A stretch of DNA of 64,000 nucleotides from Anaerolineales bacterium. GTDB taxonomy: Bacteria > Chloroflexota > Anaerolineae > JAAEKA01. The stretch is taken from positions 254,788 through 318,787 of the forward strand of contig JACKBI010000007.1 of the NCBI GenBank assembly GCA_020634615.1. The letters run 5' to 3'. The notes under the pieces were generated by a model, which was not told where the DNA came from, searched no databases, and saw only the letters and a program-made list of their open reading frames with translations. Both the position numbers and the translations under genes were made by a program. Position 1 is the first letter of the stretch, and each line of letters begins with the position of its first letter. Below, piece by piece: positions 1 through 7,735 of the stretch.

Positions 1-435
1 GATGAGATGCGCCACTCGCTCTTTGGCGAGGCGGCAGCCGAGGATCTCTTGGGTGACCGCTCGGCCATGCCAGTGCGCGATTTCGAGGCCAGTTACCTGT
101 TCGAGATGACGCCATTGGAGCTCTATGCCCTGATAGGCATCGGGGTCGAAGCGGCCTTGATGAAATATCCACCCGGCAAGCGCGAGGAGTATGAGTTTTG
201 TCGCGATATGGCCGGCTACCCGTTGATGCGCACCTTCCAGGATTTCGACTGGGCCGACGAGGTGCTTCACGTCAACATTGCCCGTCGCCAGCTCAAGGAA
301 TGGCACCACGGCGATCAAGCCGAGCTTGTAGCACTGGCCCAGCAGGGGCTGGATTTCAGAGCCTCCGTGCGCAATCTGCACCCGCAGTCGCCGCTGCCTG
401 ATCTGGGCGACCGTGTAGTCAAGCGGACAGGTTGA
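1..435 (+). CDS. C-terminal part of a ferritin-like protein (5' end outside window)
   Basis: The reading frame is open from the first base, so this is the end of a longer gene. The visible 144 residues contain an E-M-R-H motif at the extreme start and a W-A-D-E-V-L-H motif about 90 residues later. Paired E-x-x-(R)H motifs on helices are typical metal ligands of ferritin-like diiron folds, and the rest looks all-helical. The fold call is an inference; the function is unknown. It stops at a TGA that directly abuts a perfect palindrome. It may be the first visible gene of the carbohydrate operon that follows, 76 bp downstream on the same strand. Confidence 0.5.
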   Translation, partial: DEMRHSLFGEAAAEDLLGDRSAMPVRDFEASYLFEMTPLELYALIGIGVEAALMKYPPGKREEYEFCRDMAGYPLMRTFQDFDWADEVLHVNIARRQLKEWHHGDQAELVALAQQGLDFRASVRNLHPQSPLPDLGDRVVKRTG

Positions 436-480
436 TAGTAGGCGCTTCAGCGCCGTTCTGAGGCGCTGAAGCGCCTACTA
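436..480. repeat. Perfect 19-bp inverted repeat (hairpin)
   Basis: Arms TAGTAGGCGCTTCAGCGCC (436-454) and its exact complement (462-480) flank a 7-nt loop. It starts at the base after the stop codon of the preceding gene. No T-tract follows, so it resembles a REP-type palindrome that could also act as an mRNA-stabilising hairpin or weak terminator. Confidence 0.85.
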
Positions 481-511
481 CCAACGTTACTAACGATTTA
501 ACAGACCAACC

Positions 512-1639
512 ATGCCGACTTACAGCCACCGCGAGCGTGTCCTAACAGCGTTCAACCATCACGAACCGGACCGCGTGCCGCTGGATCTGATGGGCAACGC
601 CACCATGCTGCTGGACGAGACCTACGTGCGGCTGCGCGATCATCTGGGGCTGGCGCCGATCCCACCGGTGCGCTCAGGAACCACGGCCAACTTCTACGAC
701 GAGCGTATCCTGGAGCATTTCGACATAGATTTTCGTCGACTGTTCCTGCCCAAGAACCCGGCGTCCAGCAGCACCGTGCAGGACGATGGAACCATCATTG
801 ATCCGTGGGGTGTGGGCTATCAAAAAGCCGGCCTCTACGTCAACATCGTTCACAATCCGCTGCACGGCGCCACCACCGTGCGCGAAGTGGAGGCCCACAA
901 CTGGCCGAGCCCGCTTGACCTGTATACCACCGACGGGCTGGCGGCTACGGCCCGTCAAATGTACGAAGAAACGGACTATGCGCTGGTCGCGCGCAATCCG
1001 ATCACCTATGGTTTCCTGGACCGCGCCTGCCAGATCATGGATATGGCGGAGTTCATGATGGCGCTGGCGCTCTACCCGGATGTGGCGCAGGCGATCATCG
1101 CGCACCTGTTGGAGATCTATAAGGGAATCTACGGCATGTTTCTGGATGCCGTCGGACCCTACGTGCAGATGGTGGAGATCGGTGACGATCTGGGCACCAA
1201 CAAAAGCCTGCTGATCTCGCCGCGGATGTATCGCAAATTCATCAAGCCGGCCGAGCTGGAACTCTACGCCTTGATCCACCAGAAGGCCCCCCATGCCGCG
1301 CTCTTTCGCCATACCGACGGCGCTGTGTTCGACGTTATCCCTGATTTGCTGGAAGTTGGCGTAAACGTGCTGAACCCGGTGCAGACATCGACGGCCGGCA
1401 TGGACGCCCGCCGCTTGAAGGATGCCTATGGCGCCGATCTGACGTTTCACGGCGCGGTCGAAGGCCTGGACGATAACCCAACGGTCGATTCCGTGGTCGC
1501 CATGGTCAGGGATCGCATCGACAGCCTTGCGCCGGGCGGCGGATATGTGCTGGCCTCCTGCAACCACATGATCGACGTCAGTCCCGAGATCATCATCGCC
1601 ATGTTTGAAACGGCCCGCGAGTACGGGCAGTACACCTAA
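512..1639 (+). CDS. Uroporphyrinogen decarboxylase (URO-D) family protein
   Basis: This 375-residue protein has the URO-D/MtaA-like TIM-barrel pattern: an N-terminal R-E-R-V-L-x-A-F segment followed by E-P-D-R-V-P, a central Y-x-Q-M-V-E-I-G-D-D-L-G motif, an F-R-H-T-D-G motif, and a C-terminal F-H-G-A-V-E with S-C-N-H-M. It lies at the head of a sugar operon, not near heme genes, so heme synthesis is unlikely. Relatives outside heme synthesis include corrinoid methyltransferases (MtaA, CmuA), but the substrate cannot be read from sequence. The next gene begins 18 bp downstream with a GAGG-type ribosome site, which supports cotranscription. Confidence 0.8.
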   Translation: MPTYSHRERVLTAFNHHEPDRVPLDLMGNATMLLDETYVRLRDHLGLAPIPPVRSGTTANFYDERILEHFDIDFRRLFLPKNPASSSTVQDDGTIIDPWGVGYQKAGLYVNIVHNPLHGATTVREVEAHNWPSPLDLYTTDGLAATARQMYEETDYALVARNPITYGFLDRACQIMDMAEFMMALALYPDVAQAIIAHLLEIYKGIYGMFLDAVGPYVQMVEIGDDLGTNKSLLISPRMYRKFIKPAELELYALIHQKAPHAALFRHTDGAVFDVIPDLLEVGVNVLNPVQTSTAGMDARRLKDAYGADLTFHGAVEGLDDNPTVDSVVAMVRDRIDSLAPGGGYVLASCNHMIDVSPEIIIAMFETAREYGQYT

Positions 1640-1656
1640 GGGAACGAGGTTACCAA

Positions 1657-3180
1657 ATGCCAGAACAACGAAGTTCGGGGCCGAAAGTCGGCCTGGTCAC
1701 CTTCACCGACGGCCGCGATTCCTTTTTTGATCTGCCGCGCGAGACCTATCTGCGCGAGCTGCATCAGGAGTTGAGCGCTTTCCTGACTGCCAACGGCTGC
1801 CAGGTGGTTGATCCGATGGCCAGCTTGCGGCCCGATCGTGACGGCTGGTTTGGCGTCCGCCGTTACGGAGATGCTGCCTACTGCGCCCGCTATTTGCAGG
1901 CCGAAGGCGCGGAGTGCATGGTCCTGTGCTCGCACTTCTGGACCCCGCCCATGGTGGTGATCGACCTGGTGCGCGAGGCTGATCTGCCTACGATGCTTTA
2001 CACCGTGGATGACCCCACCTTGCCCGGCACCGTCAGCATCAGCGCGATCGGCGCCAGCCTGCTGGAGTCGGGTGTCAACCAGCACGCGGTACAACATGAA
2101 CGTCTGCGGGGACAGCCGGAGCGCATGTTGGCGTGGAGCCGTGGCGTGTCGGCGGTGGCGCGGATGCGCAAGAGCGCTGTCATGCTCTGGGGCGGTAGCT
2201 ATGCCCTGCACATGGAACACCTGCAGGACGACATCCCCGCGCTGAAGCGCCTGATGATCCGCGACATTCTCAACGAGGGTGAATATGCCCTGATTCGCCG
2301 GGCGGAAAACATTCTGGACAGCGCACCGGATCGCGTGCAACACTTCCTCGACTGGCTTATCGACAACGGCGCGACCATCATTTACGACGACATCAGCGCC
2401 AGCCCGCGCAATTTCCAGGTGCAGATTGCCTACTACCTCGCCGCGCGAGACCGCCTGAAGGAACTGGACAGTGAGAACATTCTGGGCGTGTCGGTACGTT
2501 GCCAGCCGACCTTATCGGTCGAGTACGGTATTGTCGGCTGTACCTTGCCCGCGTTTCTTCCCTTTGGCGCGGACGACCTTGGACCGAAGGCAATCATTTC
2601 GACAGTCTGCGAAGGCGACATCAAGGGGTTGATGACTTCCGTGCTGTTACAGCAGATCAAACCCGATGTCGGTCCGATCTTCGGCGACCTGAAATACGTC
2701 GGCGAGGACTTCTTTGCCATCTCCAACTGTGGCGCCGCGTCGGTCTGGTGGGCCGGCAAGAGCAACGACCCCAAAATATCGCTGCCCAACGTCACGATCC
2801 AGGCCAACGTAGACGGGTTCACCGGCGCCGCGGTCGGTTTCATGGGCCAGGCGGGACCGGTGACCACTGCGCGTCTCGGCCGCGTCAAGGGCAAGTACGT
2901 CATGCATCTGGGTGTGGGCGAGTCGGTGGAAGTGACAGGCGCGGTGCGGGACAAGGTGCTGGGGTTCTTTGGCAACATGTGGCCCAACGTCATGGTCAAG
3001 CTGGGCACCGATCCCGATCTGCTCTTCCGTATCGCTGCCTCCAATCATCCCATCGCGACCGACGGCGACGTATCGGCTGAAGTCACTTACGCATGCCGCC
3101 AGATGGGAATCCCCATCGTGCGTCTTGACTCCAACGAGTCGATGCGCGAACATCTGGACGCCCTGGCCTCGATGAACTGA
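1657..3180 (+). CDS. L-fucose/L-arabinose isomerase-like protein
   Basis: At 507 residues this has the size and layout of the fucose/arabinose isomerase superfamily: an N-terminal Rossmann-like segment starting K-V-G-L-V-T-F-T-D-G-R, a middle region with C-S-H-F-W-T-P-P, and a C-terminal barrel holding V-C-E-G-D-I and repeated G-x-G/H motifs near the end. Such enzymes interconvert aldoses and ketoses using a metal. The flanking mutarotase-like, dehydrogenase and FGGY kinase genes fit an isomerase-kinase catabolic route. The exact sugar is not identifiable; L-fucose, L-arabinose or a rarer sugar are all possible. Confidence 0.72.
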   Translation: MPEQRSSGPKVGLVTFTDGRDSFFDLPRETYLRELHQELSAFLTANGCQVVDPMASLRPDRDGWFGVRRYGDAAYCARYLQAEGAECMVLCSHFWTPPMVVIDLVREADLPTMLYTVDDPTLPGTVSISAIGASLLESGVNQHAVQHERLRGQPERMLAWSRGVSAVARMRKSAVMLWGGSYALHMEHLQDDIPALKRLMIRDILNEGEYALIRRAENILDSAPDRVQHFLDWLIDNGATIIYDDISASPRNFQVQIAYYLAARDRLKELDSENILGVSVRCQPTLSVEYGIVGCTLPAFLPFGADDLGPKAIISTVCEGDIKGLMTSVLLQQIKPDVGPIFGDLKYVGEDFFAISNCGAASVWWAGKSNDPKISLPNVTIQANVDGFTGAAVGFMGQAGPVTTARLGRVKGKYVMHLGVGESVEVTGAVRDKVLGFFGNMWPNVMVKLGTDPDLLFRIAASNHPIATDGDVSAEVTYACRQMGIPIVRLDSNESMREHLDALASMN

Positions 3181-3250
3181 CACCGTCGCTGTGCTGTGCT
3201 GGCTTAGGCCGGCCACAGCATTCAGCGATCAGGCAAATACCCAGGAGACG

Positions 3251-4327
3251 ATGATGCCTCCGGCCTACCGAAACCACCAATGCCGGCTTGCGGAATACAC
3301 CTTCCAGGGACAGCGCGTGCTGTTCCTGGAAAATGAGTTCCTGCGCGTCGGCGTTCTGGTGGACAAAGGGGCGGACATCTTCCAGTTCCTCCATAAACCG
3401 ACCGATACCGAGTTCATGCTGCACACGCCGCGCGGCATTCGCCCGCCCGCCGTGCAGAGCGTCGCTTCGAGCTGGGGATCATTTCTCGACTATTACGAGG
3501 GCGGCTGGCAGGAGATCCTGCCCAACGGCGGTCCCGCCTGCACGTACAAGGGGATCGAATTCGGGTTGCACGGCGAAGTTTCCACCGTTCCCTGGGATTG
3601 CGCCATCGACGTCGATACGCCCGACATCGTGCGGGTCACGCTGTCGGTGCGGCCGTTCCGCACGCCTTTTTTCCTGCAACGTAGCATGACCCTGCGACAG
3701 GGTGAGTCAAACCTCCTGATCGAGGAAACCCTGAGCAACGAAGGTCGGGAGCCGATGCAGTACATGTGGGGCCATCATCCGGCGTTTGGTGCGCCGTTCC
3801 TGGGGCCGGAGTGCCACGTCGATCTTCCCGGCGATGTGTTGACGGTCGAGACTTTCGCCGGTGCGGCCGGCACCCGTCTGCACGGCGGCCACCGCCACCG
3901 CTGGCCCATGGTTACCGAACGCGAGGTCGCTGCGCTGGACTTCAGCCGTCCCGATCCATCGGGTACTGGCCACGAAGACCTGGGGTACGTAGTCGATCTG
4001 CCCGAAGGCTGGTACGCGCTGACCAACCAGAAAACGCAAGTCGGTTTTGCGCTCACCTGGTCGCTGGAGACTTTCCCATATCTGTGGGTCTGGCGGCAGT
4101 TCAACCAGAGCAACGGCTATCCGTGGTACGGCCAGGTCTATACGTTGGCGCTGGAACCGTGGACCAGCTACCCGTCAGCCGGGCTGCTGGCCGCGATCGC
4201 CAATGGCACAGCCGCAACCATTGAACCGGGCGAGAGTCGTCATGCCTGGCTGCGCGCGGTCGCCTATGAGGGTTTGACAACGGTTTCAGGTGTTTCACCG
4301 GCGGGCGTGGTGACCGGCAATGTCTAG
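3251..4327 (+). CDS. Aldose 1-epimerase-like (galactose mutarotase fold) protein
   Basis: About 358 residues with the mutarotase beta-sandwich pattern: L-E-N-E-F-L-R-V-G-V-L-V-D-K-G-A-D near the N-terminus, then G-G-W-Q-E-I-L-P-N-G-G, F-G-L-H-G-E-V, and W-G-H-H-P-A-F-G containing the conserved His. The family interconverts sugar anomers or binds sugars (DUF4432 type is likely). The start at 3251 or 3254 is chosen because AGGAG lies just upstream at 3243; an in-frame ATG at 3191 has no such site. The stop overlaps the next start by 8 nt, implying translational coupling. Confidence 0.7.
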   Translation: MMPPAYRNHQCRLAEYTFQGQRVLFLENEFLRVGVLVDKGADIFQFLHKPTDTEFMLHTPRGIRPPAVQSVASSWGSFLDYYEGGWQEILPNGGPACTYKGIEFGLHGEVSTVPWDCAIDVDTPDIVRVTLSVRPFRTPFFLQRSMTLRQGESNLLIEETLSNEGREPMQYMWGHHPAFGAPFLGPECHVDLPGDVLTVETFAGAAGTRLHGGHRHRWPMVTEREVAALDFSRPDPSGTGHEDLGYVVDLPEGWYALTNQKTQVGFALTWSLETFPYLWVWRQFNQSNGYPWYGQVYTLALEPWTSYPSAGLLAAIANGTAATIEPGESRHAWLRAVAYEGLTTVSGVSPAGVVTGNV

Positions 4328-6047
4328 CCGCTGGCAGCAGTACCGCCGGGCCGCAGCGCCGTTGCCGGCCGAAACGCTGGTGTGGCCATTTGGCGGACGC
4401 GGGCTGGACCATGTCGGCGTGCGCGGCCGGCCTGTTTCTGAGCCGTTGCCGCGTTGCGCTGACGACGAGATTCTTGTGCGCGTCGACGCACTGGGACTGT
4501 GCGCGTCGGATGCCAAGATGGTCCGCATGGGCAGCGACTATCCGCTCTTCTTCGACCGAGACTTTGCGGCTGAACCCGCCCGTCTCGGCCATGAGGCAGC
4601 GCTGACCGTCGTATCTGTCGGCGAACAGTGGCGGGCCCAGTTCTATCCCGGTCTGCGGCTGGGCATCCAGCCCGACGTGTACCTGAATGGCCAGCGGGCG
4701 ATCTTTGGCGTCAACATACCGGGCGCGATGACGCAATACCTGACGCTCGGTCGCGATGTGTTGGCCAGCGATCACGGCAGTTGCGTCTTCCCGGTCTTGT
4801 CAGGCGTCAGCTACGCCGAAATCGCGCTGCTGGAACCGTGGGCGTGCGTGGATGTCGCCTACAGCGCCACGGCGCGCCGGCTGGAGCCGAAAGCAGGCGG
4901 TTTGCTGTGGATCAAAGGCGAGCCGGGCGACGACACCTGGTACGAAATGTCACGACCACTGGACAGCGGCACTGTTGTGTTGAGTGACGTACCGGCCAGC
5001 CTGGCGGCATGGGTGCATGGCCAGCCGGTGCGGGTTATCGAATGCAGCGGCCCGGCAGCCCTGGCGGAGCTTGAGCAGCTTTCGGGTGGGCAAGGCGCGG
5101 ATGACATCATCCTTCTGAACCCGGCTGAAGCAACCTCCGTCTCGATAGCTGTTGAAGCTCTGGCGGCCCGCGGCGCGCTGGTGCTGGTCAGCGATGACCG
5201 GTTGCACGAGCCAGTGGACGTGGACATCAGCAAGCTGCACTACCAGCACCTGGCGCTGCTTGGCTGCACCGGTCCCGACATCGCCGAAGCCTACGGTGTG
5301 CGGCGCAACCGCAGCGACCTGCGTCCCGGCGGCGTGCTGTGGATCATGGGCGCGGGCGGCGCGATGGGACGGATGCATATCCAGCGGGCCTTGCAGATAA
5401 CCGATGGGCCGCGTGCCATCATCGCCACCAACCGCGGCGTGGACCGCCTGCAAACCCTCATCGCCGACTATGCCGGCCTGGCCGAAAGCAGCGGACGGGA
5501 GCTGGTCGCCTTCAGCCCAACCGCGGAACCTGGCCGGCTGTCCGACGAAGTCAATCGGCTGACCGGCGGGCGCGGCTGTGACGACGTGGTTGTCGTCGTT
5601 CCCAGCGCCGCGGCAGTTGGCGACGCCGTGCCGTTCCTGGCCGACGATGGCCTGCTGATGGTCTTTGCCGGTGTGCCGGCTGGCAATCGCGTGGCATTGC
5701 CGCTCGATCGCGCAGCGCGGCGTGGCGCGCAGTTTACCGGGACCAGCGGGTCCACTGTCGCCGACCAATTGCGGGTGCTGGAGAAGATCCAGGACGGCGC
5801 GCTGACGGCGGCACAGACCGTGGCGGCGGTCGGCGGCATGCGGGCAATGAAAGACGGCCTGCAAGCGGTCATCGAGCAACGCTATCCGGGCAAGGTCATG
5901 ATCTATCCCCAATTGGTGGATTTACCGCTGTTGAGCTTGCCGGAACTGGAGCTTGCGCTGCCGGATGTCTACAGCGAGCTTGCTGCCGGACCGCTCTGGA
6001 CTGCACGGGCAGAGCAGGTTCTGATCGAACACTACTGGACGCCGTAG
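4320..6047 (+). CDS. Zinc-dependent medium-chain dehydrogenase with duplicated nucleotide-binding half
   Basis: The first 190 residues are a GroES-like alcohol dehydrogenase catalytic domain, with zinc ligands visible in G-L-C-A-S-D, L-G-H-E-A and L-L-E-P-W. The protein is 575 residues, against about 350 for the family. The extra length is explained by two nucleotide-binding halves: an apparently degenerate one at about 195-320 (containing L-S-G-G-Q-G-A-D-D) and a second at about 335-480 with G-A-G-G-A-M-G and the parallel L-T-G-G-R-G-C-D-D. It probably oxidises a sugar or polyol in the same pathway as its neighbours. It overlaps the upstream gene by 8 nt and is followed 11 bp later by the kinase. 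Confidence 0.75.
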   Translation: MSSRWQQYRRAAAPLPAETLVWPFGGRGLDHVGVRGRPVSEPLPRCADDEILVRVDALGLCASDAKMVRMGSDYPLFFDRDFAAEPARLGHEAALTVVSVGEQWRAQFYPGLRLGIQPDVYLNGQRAIFGVNIPGAMTQYLTLGRDVLASDHGSCVFPVLSGVSYAEIALLEPWACVDVAYSATARRLEPKAGGLLWIKGEPGDDTWYEMSRPLDSGTVVLSDVPASLAAWVHGQPVRVIECSGPAALAELEQLSGGQGADDIILLNPAEATSVSIAVEALAARGALVLVSDDRLHEPVDVDISKLHYQHLALLGCTGPDIAEAYGVRRNRSDLRPGGVLWIMGAGGAMGRMHIQRALQITDGPRAIIATNRGVDRLQTLIADYAGLAESSGRELVAFSPTAEPGRLSDEVNRLTGGRGCDDVVVVVPSAAAVGDAVPFLADDGLLMVFAGVPAGNRVALPLDRAARRGAQFTGTSGSTVADQLRVLEKIQDGALTAAQTVAAVGGMRAMKDGLQAVIEQRYPGKVMIYPQLVDLPLLSLPELELALPDVYSELAAGPLWTARAEQVLIEHYWTP

Positions 6048-6058
6048 GAAGTCGCAAG

Positions 6059-7621
6059 ATGTCACAAACCTGTTTGATCGGTGTTGATCTGGGAACCAGT
6101 GTGGTGAAGACCTCGCTGTTCGACAGCGAAGGCCACGTGCTGGCCGACGCGACGCGCGCGACGCGCTTGAGCCAGCCAATGCCGGGCCGGGCAGAACAGC
6201 AAGGCGACGATTTCTACGCTGCTGCGCTGGCCACGCTGCAAGAGGTAGTCGAAAAAGCCGCAGTCACTCCGGCATCGGTGGCTGCCATCACTTTCGACGG
6301 CCAGATGGCCGGCGCGATCGGCATCGATCGCGACTGGAACGCGTTGACGCCCTGGTATCCCTCGGCGCTGGACAACCGCTACGTGCCCTACATCGCCGAC
6401 ATGGAGGCGCGCGCCGGCGACCGGTTGGTGGCGCTCAATGGCTCACTGCCCTTCATGGCGCCGCGCATGTTGTGGTGGCAGGACCAGTATCCCGACCTGT
6501 ACCGGCAAATCCACAAAGTGCTGATGCTGGCCAACTACGTGGCCGGACGGCTGGCGGATCTGCCGGCCGACGATGCGTTCATCGATCCGTCCTACCTGAC
6601 CTGGATCGGTGTCAGCGATACGGCCCGTCGCAGTTGGTCAGAAGAACTGGCCGACGTCTGCGGCATCCCCTTGGCAAAGCTGCCGCGCATCGTTCCTTCC
6701 ACCACGGTGATTGGGTACCTGTCAGCTGAAGCGGCCGCGGCTTGCGGCCTGGTGCAGGGTATTCCGCTGGTGGCCGGCGCCGGCGACCAGGTAGCCGGTT
6801 GTCTTGGCGCGGGGCTGGTGCGCGCCGGGCAGTTGGTGGATGTGGCCGGCACGTTTCCGGTGTTGGCTACCTGCCTGGATGCCTACTTTTCCGACACGCG
6901 CCACGCCATGTTGCAGCCGCTGGCCGGCCCGCTGGGCGAAGACCACTGGTATCCGATGATGTACATCAGCGGCGGCGGGCTGACCCATCGCTGGTACCGC
7001 GACCAGTTTGCCGTCGACGAACTCCGGCAAGCTGAAGCCGCCGGTGTCTCCGCCTATCAACTGCTGGACGCGCAGGCGGCCAAAGTTCCACCGGGTGCCG
7101 AGGGGCTGCTGTTCATCCCGCATCTGGTAGGCCGCACCTGCCCCAACGACCCGGATGTGCGCGGCGCGTGGATAGGGTTCACCTGGACGCACCAGCGACC
7201 GCATTTCTACCGGGCGATTCTGGAGTCAATCGCCTATGACTACGCCCAGGCTCTGGATGTCGTGCGCGAGTACATCCCTGACGCCCAGTTCAACGAGGTG
7301 CGGGTCATCGGCGGCGGCGCTTCCAGCGATCTCTGGAACCAGATCAAGGCCGATGTTATGGGCGTGCCGTATGTGCGACTCCAGCGCGAGGACATCGCCG
7401 CGCTGGGCTGTGCGATCATGGGCGGCCACGCGGTTGGCATTTATCCTGACATGGCTGCGACCGCCAGCCAGTTCGCCAGGACCACCAGCCGCACTGAGCC
7501 GCGCCCGGCCTACCATCGCCACTATCAGGATTACGTCGCCGTCTACCGGCAGGCATTCGATCAACTTGGCGGTCTCTACAAGAATCTCACACCGCTCAGT
7601 GAGAAGCCATTTGCGGACTGA
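6059..7621 (+). CDS. FGGY-family carbohydrate kinase (xylulokinase-like)
   Basis: 520 residues, the normal length for FGGY kinases. The N-terminus carries the phosphate-binding G-V-D-L-G-T-S motif, followed by I-T-F-D-G-Q-M, then G-A-G-D-Q at about 240, and a C-terminal R-V-I-G-G-G-A-S-S-D-L-W motif that binds adenine nucleotide. It would phosphorylate the ketose or polyol produced by the upstream isomerase or dehydrogenase. Members act on xylulose, ribulose, fuculose, glycerol and others, and the specificity is not readable here. A small hairpin (7612-7629, arms TGCGGAC/GTCCGCA) spans the stop codon and may protect or attenuate the transcript before the transporter genes. Confidence 0.85.
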   Translation: MSQTCLIGVDLGTSVVKTSLFDSEGHVLADATRATRLSQPMPGRAEQQGDDFYAAALATLQEVVEKAAVTPASVAAITFDGQMAGAIGIDRDWNALTPWYPSALDNRYVPYIADMEARAGDRLVALNGSLPFMAPRMLWWQDQYPDLYRQIHKVLMLANYVAGRLADLPADDAFIDPSYLTWIGVSDTARRSWSEELADVCGIPLAKLPRIVPSTTVIGYLSAEAAAACGLVQGIPLVAGAGDQVAGCLGAGLVRAGQLVDVAGTFPVLATCLDAYFSDTRHAMLQPLAGPLGEDHWYPMMYISGGGLTHRWYRDQFAVDELRQAEAAGVSAYQLLDAQAAKVPPGAEGLLFIPHLVGRTCPNDPDVRGAWIGFTWTHQRPHFYRAILESIAYDYAQALDVVREYIPDAQFNEVRVIGGGASSDLWNQIKADVMGVPYVRLQREDIAALGCAIMGGHAVGIYPDMAATASQFARTTSRTEPRPAYHRHYQDYVAVYRQAFDQLGGLYKNLTPLSEKPFAD

Positions 7622-7735
7622 CGTCCGCAGAAAGGAGGCGCTCCAAAGGCCAGTCGTTTCTTGACCGCTTAGCGTGTCAACCTTTCCCAACTTTCGTCGA
7701 ATTTGAAACCTTTCACCAACACGAGGAGAAGCCCG

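Noticed and set aside
512..1639. Heme biosynthesis gene hemE
   Set aside because: The URO-D fold is present, but the gene sits in a sugar operon without other heme genes, so the heme role is not supported.
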